A stretch of DNA of 64,000 nt from Palsa-295 sp963785585 (GTDB taxonomy: Bacteria; Acidobacteriota; Terriglobia; Acidiferrales; UBA7541), in the NCBI GenBank assembly GCA_963785585.1, contig CAWAVW010000004.1:1116001-1180000 (forward strand), written 5' to 3'. Below, piece after piece: positions 17,360 to 25,356 of the stretch (the stretch's first letter is position 1; each line of letters opens with the position of its first letter). A program made the position numbers and the translations under genes. The notes beneath the pieces are model-generated. The model ran no database searches, was not told the origin of the DNA, and saw nothing but the letters and a program-made list of their open reading frames with translations.

Positions 17360-19450
17360 TTGAAAATTCACTCTGTAAAGCTGGCGATTTATCTTTGCGT
17401 TGCTGTTCTTTTGGCCGGCTGCGGCGGCGGCCATCGAAAAACAATTACGGTTGCGATTGAGGGCGCGTCCGCGACCATCGCGCCCAACGGCACATTCACT
17501 TTGACGGCAACCGTCACGAACGACAGTAGCGGCGACGGCGTCACCTGGACTCTGAACGGTGCAGGCGCGCTCTCGGCCACCTCATCCACCGCCACCACCT
17601 ACACGGCACCGTCCTCGGTGCCAACGAATCCCAGCGTTTCCATCACTGCCACATCCGTCGCGGATACAACCGCGTCGCAAACGGTGACTTTCACGATTCA
17701 ATCATCCATATCCACCACCGCCTGCGGACCGAATCCGGTCGCGCGCGGCAGTGAAGGCGCGCTCGACGGCGTTTCCGTAGCGTTCCTGGTAAAGGGCGCG
17801 GACGCCAACGACGCACCGATTGCCTATGCCGGCAGCGTGACGTTCAACGGCGGCACCGCCCAATTCCTGGCGGGCTCTATGGACGTGGTCGGCTACGCGA
17901 CGGGCGAAACCGGGCTGCAGTTGATTGACCTGACCGGAAGCTCCTATTCCTACGGATCCGATGGACGCGGCTGTCTGTACCTGCAATACAATCCAGCCGA
18001 CGTTCGCGCCAAGCATCCTTTGACCGCTCGAAACATCTTCCACCGAGCCAGCCTCCGATCGGGCCGAGCTCATAAAGCCATTCCGAATCGCGCTGCCGCG
18101 GGTCGCAAGCTCACGCCTTCCTCGGCGGATGCAGGCGCCATCGTGTTCAGCTTCGTGTTGCTCAATACAGCCAGCGGTCCAGGACGCATCGAGGAGTTTG
18201 ACAACACCACCGGCTCGGGCATCGTCGCCTCAGGTCAGATGGCCGTGCAGGACTCCGACGCGTTTAGCACCGAGGGCCTCGCCTCCCAATTCGCTTTTGG
18301 CGCGGATGGCTGGGCGGGTGACCTTGAGGAAGAGGGCATCAATCGCGTTGCCGCCGCCGGTAACTTCCAGAACGACGGTGAGGGAGATCTCACCAACGGT
18401 ACTGCCGATGAAAACATCGGTGGCACGGTGAACTTCGGTAACGGCACCGCCGATCCATTGCAGGGCGGCGCGGGCCTGTACCAGACAACCGTGGACGGGA
18501 CCACTGGCCGCGGCATCGGGTCTTACTCCGCGTCGAATAATGAAGACGACCTGGAGTACGACTTCGCGTTCTACATCATTAACGACCAGGATGCGTTCAT
18601 CATCTCCACCGACGATCCCACCCAGAGCTTCTACATGCTCAGCGGCCGCTGGCTGGCAGCGGCGTCCCCGAATGACTCCGTGGACCTCGCCGGCAACTAT
18701 CTCAACTCGATCAACGGCTTGTCCGCTACCACGTTCGAAAACAATTACGTATCGATCGCCACTCTCAACGTGGACGATGGATCGGCCACCGGCACCAGCT
18801 ACGTCAACGATGCCGGGACCTACACCTCGGGCGCGTTCGATGGAACTGAGTCGTTTAACGCCACGTTCGGACGGGTGAACTACAGCAACGCACTATCCAA
18901 CGAAGTGGGCTACGTGACGGCTACGGCGGACGAAGACGAAATCGCCGCGTTCACCATCGGGACCGACGGCAACGCCGGCTCCGGATACCTGTTCACGCAA
19001 GCCGCGACGACATACAACGACGCCTCGCTGACCGGCAATTGGGCATGGGGCACAGCGGAGGATGTGGACGGAATCACCGGATCGGAAGTCGGCGTATTTG
19101 TTTTCGACGGCAATGGAGGCTACACCGTCACCGGCGACGTGATCTCGGTGGGCGGTCCGTATGCCCCCGACCAAACCGGCAGCGGCACCTACGCGGTGAA
19201 CGGGGATGGTTCGGGATCGTTCAACGACGGTGCGGTGGCGCTCGTCACCAACGGCACTTTGACCCTCGCCATCGACGAGAGCGACACCGTCAACGGCCAG
19301 CCGTTCCTGTACTTCTTCCTGCAGGGACCCACGGAAGACGCTCGTGCCAAGGCGAAGGCCAAGGCAAACGCGAAGACCACCGTGAAGGCGGCCTCGACGG
19401 CAACGTCGGGCTCGACTTCGGGGTTCCTCGCAAAACCGAAGTCCAACTAA
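17360..19450 (+). CDS. Large secreted lipoprotein A (Ig-like N-terminus), paralogue of the gene at 20789
   Basis: 696 residues from a TTG start. The leader MKIHSVKLAIYLCVAVLLAG ends at lipobox Cys21, so the mature protein is membrane-anchored. Residues about 30-125 form a BIG2/Ig-like domain ('TITVAIEGASATIAPNGTFTLTATV...VTWTLNG'). The remainder is a beta-rich, acidic, repeat-like region (NDGEGDLTNGTADENIGG; DDLEYDFAFYI; GYLFTQAATTYNDASLTGNWAWGT), seemingly of several related modules. The tail is unusual: a Lys/Ala-rich stretch (DARAKAKAKANAKTTVKA) then FLAKPKSN. GGAG lies six bases before the TTG, and the same arrangement is conserved in the paralogue. Surface or adhesive role is a guess. 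Confidence 0.8.
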   Translation: MKIHSVKLAIYLCVAVLLAGCGGGHRKTITVAIEGASATIAPNGTFTLTATVTNDSSGDGVTWTLNGAGALSATSSTATTYTAPSSVPTNPSVSITATSVADTTASQTVTFTIQSSISTTACGPNPVARGSEGALDGVSVAFLVKGADANDAPIAYAGSVTFNGGTAQFLAGSMDVVGYATGETGLQLIDLTGSSYSYGSDGRGCLYLQYNPADVRAKHPLTARNIFHRASLRSGRAHKAIPNRAAAGRKLTPSSADAGAIVFSFVLLNTASGPGRIEEFDNTTGSGIVASGQMAVQDSDAFSTEGLASQFAFGADGWAGDLEEEGINRVAAAGNFQNDGEGDLTNGTADENIGGTVNFGNGTADPLQGGAGLYQTTVDGTTGRGIGSYSASNNEDDLEYDFAFYIINDQDAFIISTDDPTQSFYMLSGRWLAAASPNDSVDLAGNYLNSINGLSATTFENNYVSIATLNVDDGSATGTSYVNDAGTYTSGAFDGTESFNATFGRVNYSNALSNEVGYVTATADEDEIAAFTIGTDGNAGSGYLFTQAATTYNDASLTGNWAWGTAEDVDGITGSEVGVFVFDGNGGYTVTGDVISVGGPYAPDQTGSGTYAVNGDGSGSFNDGAVALVTNGTLTLAIDESDTVNGQPFLYFFLQGPTEDARAKAKAKANAKTTVKAASTATSGSTSGFLAKPKSN

Positions 19451-19487
19451 TCCGCGCCGGCTCTTTCGAGCCGGCTCATCGCCAAGA

Positions 19488-19530
19488 CGGCCCCGGAGTC
19501 GCACACCGCGCCTCCGGGGCCGTTTTGCAT
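19488..19530 (+). terminator. Terminator of lipoprotein A
   Basis: 11 bp stem CGGCCCCGGAG (19488-19498) with CTCCGGGGCCG (19512-19522), followed by TTTTGCATTT. A smaller hairpin GCCGGCTC/GAGCCGGC precedes it at 19456-19475. Both are duplicated after lipoprotein B. Confidence 0.85.
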
Positions 19531-19540
19531 TTCGGCGCCG

Positions 19541-20788
19541 CGTAGGTTTGACTGTGTAGCGGCCGCACGACGGTTTTCGTCGAGCGGGCAGCTTTTTTTG
19601 CGCGCGGCGCGACGAACATTCCTTTCGCGCAATCCGGCGCGGCGCGTATCGGAACGTATTTGCATGATCGCTGCCTTTGGTAGCGTAGACGCCCACGTCT
19701 GCGCGGTTCGGTTTTTACTTTGCGGACGAAAGAGCAAAGGCACGCCGTCCCGCCGCGGCGGCCCGCGGCCCGCTCCGACTGGCGAGCTACGCGCGATGCT
19801 TCGCACCGATTGCCGGTTACGGCATCGAACCCACGGTTCTCGCGGAGTGCGGTGGCACCCGTCGCCAGGCGGGGACCACCGCCGGCCACCCATGCCAGCC
19901 ACGCCACCGCGCAGGCTCGACCGAAAGTTTTGTGCATGAACCGCCGACCCCGCGAAAACGCACTCGCCCGTCGCGTCATTCGAATCTACGGATTGCTTGA
20001 AGTGAACGCGTACGGCTGGCGGTGGTCTCCCGCTTTCGGCGAGATGCCACCGCACTCCGCGAAAACCGGTGCAACGTTCGATCTCGCATGGATTCGGTTC
20101 GAAACTGTGCGGCGTGCGCCCACGCGTGATGGGCAAAAGCAAACTCCTCTCGCGCGAGACGCGTCCCCGCCTCCGGAGCTATTGCCTTTGTAGCGGCGGG
20201 CTTCACGCCCGCCAGCCGGGTTTGCGGGTCGCGGCTTTAGCCGCGACAATTGCCACGAAATGCGCGAGCGGCTTTAGCCGCTGAAGCTCGTTCTGTCGCC
20301 TGCGTGTGAGGGAACTTCAGCGGCTAAAGCCGCTCGGCTGCATAGCGATGATGTCGCGGCTAAAGCCGCGACCCGCAAAGATTTTCAAGCGGTGCGCCAA
20401 CGCAGCGGCTACAGAAGCCAGCGGCGCGCGGGGTTGACTTTGCAACTCCGGGGTTGCCTGTGTAGCGGCCGCACGACGGTTTTCGTCGAGCCGGCAGCCG
20501 TTGGTTTTGATGTTGGTTTTGGACTTCGCTGCGGCCGGCCCGGCCCCGTTTTGCGTATCGGCGGCGATTCTCGGCCCTCCTCCCATGCCGACCCCCTCCG
20601 GGCGACGAAATGTTTTTGCCCAAATCCGCTTATGCAAGTGGGCCGCCGTGTTTGCCCGCGATCCTTGTTTCGCCCGGCGGACTGGCGATGCCGGCCTCGA
20701 AGCAAGCCGGCAGGCCCGAACGGTCAAAACTTTCTCAACTTTATCAACGTGCTCAGCTTTATCAACTTTGCGTTTCCCGGGAGCTACA
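19541..20788. repeat. Intergenic hairpin mosaic 9
   Basis: R3 at 19556; R2 at 19680-19704; R6 hairpins around 19838-19910 and, inverted, 20021-20065; R1 at 20190-20216; the nested palindrome 20221-20379 (separate entry); R3 at 20462-20498. Direct repeats CTTTATCAAC occur in the lipoprotein B leader at about 20735-20770. No gene supported. Confidence 0.8.
20221..20379. repeat. Nested (double) palindrome
   Basis: Outer arms 20221-20248 and 20352-20379 are exact mirror copies of 28 bases, each itself containing a hairpin (CGCGGCTTTAGCCGCG). Inner arms 20265-20286 and 20315-20336 are also exact mirror copies (22 bases, GCGGCTTTAGCCGC). The whole can fold as a cruciform with side hairpins. The arms lack the GTAG mark of the R1-R5 hairpins. 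Confidence 0.9.
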
Positions 20789-22909
20789 TTGAAAACTCAT
20801 TCTTTGCGATTTGCGCTTTACGTTTGCGTGGCACTCGTGCTGGCGGGATGCAGCGGCGGCCATCGAAAAACAATTACGGTTGCGATTAACGGCGCGTCGG
20901 CAACCATCGCGCCCAACGGTACTTTCAGTTTGACCGCGTCCGTGACCAACGATAAATCCGGCGACGGCGTCACCTGGAGCAGCTCGCAGACCACGCCTCC
21001 GCTGACGAACGTTACGACCACCTCGGCGACGTACACCGCGCCGAGCAGCGTTCCGTCAAACCCCAGCGTGACGATCACGGCCACTTCGATTGCCGACACT
21101 TCCGTCTCGCAATCCGTCACCTTCACGATTCAAGGATCCGTATCCACCACCGCCTGCGGACCAAGTCCTACCCGGCGCGGCAATGAAGGCGCGCTCGACG
21201 GCGTTTCCGTCGCGTTCCTGGTGAAGGGCGCGGATGCCAGCGACACACCGATTGCCTATGCGGGCAGCGTAACGTTCGACGGCGATGGCAGCATCTTGAA
21301 TGGGACGATGGACATCGTCAGCTTTGAGAACGAATCGACCGGGCAACAGGCGATCGACTTCGAATCCAGCTCGTTTTCGTACGGTTCCGATGGCCGCGGC
21401 TGCCTGTCGCTGGACTTCAATCCGGCTCCGCAACGCGCCAAGCATCCGGCACGCGCGACGAAAGCCGCCTTCCACGGACTCCACGCAGGCAGGCCCGTAA
21501 CGCTGCCGGCGAAGACCGCCAGGACGCGGAACAAAATCGCCGCAGCGGACGGAGACTCCGGCGCCGTCGTTTTCAGCTTCGTGTTGCTGGACACCAGCAG
21601 CGGCCCCGGGCGCATCGAGGAGTTTGACAACACTACCGGATCGGGCACCGTCGCCGCCGGGCAGATGGCCGTGCAGGACTCCGACGCGTTCGGCGGCATC
21701 GGCGGCCTTGCCAACGCGTATGCCTTTGGCGCCGACGGATGGGCGACCGCCGAGGGTGGCGGCATCCTCCGCGCCGCCGTTGCCGGTAACTTTGCCAACG
21801 ACGGCGAGGGAAATCTCACCAACGGCACGGCCGATGAAAATATTCAGGGCTCGGTCAACTTCGGTGCCGGCGCTCTGGGCGATCCGTTGCAAGGCGGCTC
21901 GGGACAGCTGAGCTCGACCGTGGACGACACGACCGGCCGCGGCACCGGGAATTACCAGGCCTCGGATAACGAACAGGACGTGAACTACGACTTCGCCTTT
22001 TACATCATCAATAACAACGATGCGTTCGTGATATCCACCGATGATCCCAACGATACCGGCTACATGATCAGCGGTCGCTGGCTGAAAGCGGCAACCTCCG
22101 GGAATTCGGTGGGCCTGAGCGGCAACTACCTCAACTCGATCGACGGCCTGGACTGCAATGAATGTTCCTCGACCGATCCGGGAAACAACTACGTGTCGAT
22201 CGCGGTTCTCAACGTGAACGGCGGAGTGCCCTCCGGCAACGACTTCATCAACGATGCCGGCTCATTTTCCAACAACCAGTTCCACGGAAATTATTCGTTC
22301 AACGCCACCTTCGGGCGGGCGGCGTTCAGCGAGGGCGCGCTTTCGAACGAAGTCGCCTATGTGACCGTGGATGCTTCGGAAGATGAAATCGTGGCGTTCA
22401 CCATCGGAACCGACGACAACGCCGGCTCCGGATACCTGTTCACCCAACCCACGGCGACGTACAACAACGCCTCGCTGACCGGCAACTATGCGTACGGCAC
22501 GGCCGAGGATGTGACGGGAATCACCGCTTCGGAAGCGGGCGTCTTCGACTTCGACGGTAACGGAGGCTACACCGGCACCGCCGACGTGATCATCGCGGGC
22601 GCTCAATATCACCCCGACCAAGTCGCCAGCGGCACGTACTCAGTGAACGACGATGGTTCGGGAACGCTCAATGGCGGTGCGCTGGCGCTCGTCACCAACG
22701 GCACTTTGACCGTGGCCATCGACGAGACTGACACCTTCAACGACCAGCCGTTGCTGTACTTCTTCCTGCAGCAGCCCGCAGGAGACGCTCGTGCCAAGGC
22801 GAAAACCAAGGCAACAACGAAGGCAAACGCGAAGACCACGGTGAAGGCGGCCGCGACGGCAACGTCGGGTGCGGCTTCAGGCTTCTTCGCAAAACCGAAG
22901 TCCAACTAA
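20789..22909 (+). CDS. Large secreted lipoprotein B (Ig-like N-terminus), paralogue of the gene at 17360
   Basis: 706 residues from TTG at 20789, behind GGGAG. Leader MKTHSLRFALYVCVALVLAG with lipobox Cys21. It aligns with lipoprotein A over its full length: the same GGHRKTITVAI start, the BIG2-like domain, ACGPSPTRRGNEGALDGVSVAFLVKGAD, RIEEFDNTTGSG, GYLFTQPTATYNNASLTGNYAYGTAEDV, and the same Lys/Ala tail (KAKTKATTKANAKTTVKA) ending FFAKPKSN. The stop codon, the next 80 bases and the terminator are also duplicated. The pair therefore arose by tandem duplication of a whole transcription unit, with repeats later filling the gap. Function unknown. Confidence 0.8.
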   Translation: MKTHSLRFALYVCVALVLAGCSGGHRKTITVAINGASATIAPNGTFSLTASVTNDKSGDGVTWSSSQTTPPLTNVTTTSATYTAPSSVPSNPSVTITATSIADTSVSQSVTFTIQGSVSTTACGPSPTRRGNEGALDGVSVAFLVKGADASDTPIAYAGSVTFDGDGSILNGTMDIVSFENESTGQQAIDFESSSFSYGSDGRGCLSLDFNPAPQRAKHPARATKAAFHGLHAGRPVTLPAKTARTRNKIAAADGDSGAVVFSFVLLDTSSGPGRIEEFDNTTGSGTVAAGQMAVQDSDAFGGIGGLANAYAFGADGWATAEGGGILRAAVAGNFANDGEGNLTNGTADENIQGSVNFGAGALGDPLQGGSGQLSSTVDDTTGRGTGNYQASDNEQDVNYDFAFYIINNNDAFVISTDDPNDTGYMISGRWLKAATSGNSVGLSGNYLNSIDGLDCNECSSTDPGNNYVSIAVLNVNGGVPSGNDFINDAGSFSNNQFHGNYSFNATFGRAAFSEGALSNEVAYVTVDASEDEIVAFTIGTDDNAGSGYLFTQPTATYNNASLTGNYAYGTAEDVTGITASEAGVFDFDGNGGYTGTADVIIAGAQYHPDQVASGTYSVNDDGSGTLNGGALALVTNGTLTVAIDETDTFNDQPLLYFFLQQPAGDARAKAKTKATTKANAKTTVKAAATATSGAASGFFAKPKSN

Positions 22910-22946
22910 TCCGCGCCGGCTCTTTCGAGCCGGCTCATCGCCAAAA

Positions 22947-22990
22947 CGGCCCCGGAGTCGCGCACCGCGCCTCCGGGGCCGTGTTGCATT
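22947..22990 (+). terminator. Terminator of lipoprotein B
   Basis: CGGCCCCGGAG (22947-22957) pairs with CTCCGGGGCCG (22971-22981), followed by TGTTGCATTT; a near copy of the terminator at 19488. Confidence 0.8.
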
Positions 22991-24107
22991 TCGGCGCCGC
23001 GTGGGGTTGATTTCGTTACGGCGGGGTTGACTTTGTAGTGGCGGGGTTGCCTGTGTAGCGGCCGCACGACGATTTTCGTCGAGCGGGCAGCTTTCCGCAG
23101 CACACGGCTCACTTTCCGCCCACGCAACGATCGCTGCCGTTCGTAGCGTAGACGCCCACGTCTGCGCGGTTTTGGTTTTGGTGTCGCCAAGGCACGCCAT
23201 CCCGCCTTCGCGGGACGTGCGCTCGCTCTTGGCAAGCTACGAGCGATGTTTCGAACCGATTGCCGGTTACGGCACCGAGCCCACGGTTCTCGCGGAGTGC
23301 GGTGGCACCCGCCGCCAGGTGGGGACCACCGCCGGCCACCCATGCCCGCCAATCCACCGCGTAGGCTCGACCGAAAGTTTTGTGCATGAACCGCCGACCC
23401 CGCGATAACGCCTTCGCCCGTCGCGTCATTCGAATCTACGGACTGCTTGAAGCGAACGCGTGCGGCCGGCGGTGGTCTCCCGCCTTCGGCGGGATGCCAC
23501 CGCACTCCGCGAAATCCATTTCAACGTTCGATCTCGCGTGGATGCGGTTCGAAACTGTACGTCGTGCGCTCATGCGGGATGGGCAAAAGCAAAGGCACGC
23601 CGTCCCGCGTTCGCGGGACGTGCGCGCGCAGACGTGGGCGTCTACGTTACGAAAGGCAGTGAGCTGCGCTGCGGTGCATTTCGGCGTGCGGACGCGATCG
23701 AGTGTTCCCACCCTTTGCAGAACCGGCAAAGGATGGGGCACCCACTTCGAACACGGGTCGCGCGCCAAAGCCGGAGAAAAGCAACAGCTGGCGGGCGTGA
23801 AGCCCGCCGCTACAAAAGCAACAGCACAAGCGAAGTCAAAAGCGCGCAACGCGTATGCCTCGGGGCGGCTGCGGCTGCGACGCCGACTCCGACGCCGAAA
23901 CTTCCGCGCAGGGGCGGGGTTTTATGCTTGGGCGGCGCCATCTGTTCGCGCGGGGAAAATTTTAGGCTTGCGGCTCGCGCGCCGCGCCTCTGGTGTACAA
24001 TCGGCCCGATTCCGGCGGAGGCCCCGCCGGGCGCGGCGCCCTCCTGGGCAGGCCCCGCTTCATCAATCATTTCAAATTCCGGAAATCCGATCGTGGAGGA
24101 AACACCC
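22991..24107. repeat. Intergenic hairpin mosaic 10
   Basis: Three 20 bp direct repeats (GGGGTTGACTTTGTAGTGGC-type) at 23003-23062 run into R3 (23055). R2 is at 23143-23167, R6 hairpins at about 23292-23352 and 23468-23512, R2' at 23626-23650, R7 at 23707-23737 and R1' at 23787-23813; the last three form the third copy of the R2-R7-R1 block. The open frame through 23460-24107 is repeat sequence. 23870-24107 is the VWFA leader. Confidence 0.8.
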
Positions 24108-25148
24108 ATGAAGTCTCGCATCGCCAATCTCACCGCAGCAATTCTGCTCGTCGGGTCCATCGGTTTCGCGCCCGTGGTTCGCGCGCAGGACGCCGACAAA
24201 TCCAAAGACGCCGCCGCAACGAAATCCACCACGCAGGTCTATATGGTGGTCACCGACGAAGCCGTGAAGGGCGACGCCGCTCCGGCCGCCATCACCGCGC
24301 AGGACATTCAAGTCCGCATGGGCAAAGACCGCGCCAAGGTGGAAAAACTCGTCCCCGCGCAGGGCGCCGATGCCGGCCTGCAACTTTTCATTCTGATCGA
24401 CGACACTTCGGACACAAGCCTGGGCAGCCTGCTCAGCGACGTTCGCGCCTTCATCGCCGCGCAGCCCGCCACCACGACGATCGGCGTCGGCTACATGTCC
24501 AACGCCACGGTAAACATCGTGCAAAATTTCACGCCCGATAAAGACGCCGCGTCGAAAGCCGTTCGCCTGCCGATGGGCACGCTCAGCGCGATGGATAGTC
24601 CGTATCTTTCGCTGCAGGATTTGATCAAGCGCTGGCCGCCTTCGAAACTGCGCCGCGAAGTGATCATGATTTCCAGCGGCATCGACCGCCTGCGGCAGGG
24701 CGGCGGATTTGGCCCGCGCGGATTCGGCGGCGGCTCGGCGCTGAATTCCTACAGCAATCAGAGCGGAGACGTCACCAGCGCGAGCAACACGGCGCAGAGA
24801 CTCGGCGTGATCGTTCACACCATCTATGCGCAGGGAGTGGGTTTCGAAGGCCGCAATTTCTGGCAGGCGAATACCGGCCAGTCCGGCTTGTCGCAGATTT
24901 CCGATGAGACCGGCGGCGAATCGTTTGCCCTTGGCACGCAAAACGCCGTCAGCTTTCAACCGTATCTGGCGCGCATTCAGACCGTGCTGAACAGCCAGTA
25001 CTTCCTGGTCTTCCAGGCCAGCGTGCCGAAGAAGTCGTCGCTGCAACCGGTGCGGTTCACCACCGAAATACCCAACGTGGAAATCGTCGGCGCGAAAAAC
25101 GTGTGGGTGCCGGCGCCGGCGGCGGGTGCCACCGACAAGAAGCAGTAG
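24108..25148 (+). CDS. Exported VWFA-domain protein (acidobacterial type)
   Basis: 346 residues, ATG at 24108 with GGAGGAAA upstream. Signal peptide MKSRIANLTAAILLVGSIGF followed by APVVRA and cleavage before QDAD. The VWFA fold starts near residue 43 (TTQVYMVVTDEAV) and has its metal site in LQLFILIDDTSDTS (Asp99, Ser101, Thr103: a D-x-S-x-T MIDAS). A second signature is REVIMISSGIDR. Acidobacterial genomes carry many such VWFA proteins; role unknown, but likely ligand binding in the envelope. The middle contains a glycine-rich loop (RQGGGFGPRGFGGGS). The gene stands alone and ends in a strong terminator. Confidence 0.88.
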   Translation: MKSRIANLTAAILLVGSIGFAPVVRAQDADKSKDAAATKSTTQVYMVVTDEAVKGDAAPAAITAQDIQVRMGKDRAKVEKLVPAQGADAGLQLFILIDDTSDTSLGSLLSDVRAFIAAQPATTTIGVGYMSNATVNIVQNFTPDKDAASKAVRLPMGTLSAMDSPYLSLQDLIKRWPPSKLRREVIMISSGIDRLRQGGGFGPRGFGGGSALNSYSNQSGDVTSASNTAQRLGVIVHTIYAQGVGFEGRNFWQANTGQSGLSQISDETGGESFALGTQNAVSFQPYLARIQTVLNSQYFLVFQASVPKKSSLQPVRFTTEIPNVEIVGAKNVWVPAPAAGATDKKQ

Positions 25149-25159
25149 GGAATTACCGA

Positions 25160-25198
25160 CCGCCGGAGCCGCTCGATGCGACTCCGGCGGTTTTTTGT
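25160..25198 (+). terminator. Terminator of the VWFA gene
   Basis: CCGCCGGAG (25160-25168) pairs with CTCCGGCGG (25182-25190), followed by TTTTTTGTGTG. Confidence 0.92.
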
Positions 25199-25285
25199 GT
25201 GTGCGCGTCTCGCTGCTCGATTCATCCGCGGCGTGCAGCCGTCCGCCGCAAGCTGCATCGAAACACTCACGGATTATGACCGCTC

Positions 25286-25321
25286 GAAAAAAAATCGGCG
25301 TCCGGAGGGGCGGACGCCGAT
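25286..25321 (-). terminator. Terminator of the PilZ/receiver gene
   Basis: On the minus strand ATCGGCGTCCG (25321-25311) pairs with CGGACGCCGAT (25304-25294), then a run of eight T. Strong, close to the stop codon at 25357. Confidence 0.92.
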
Positions 25322-25356
25322 GGCCTTGAGAGGGGACAGCAACTTTTGGAATGCGT

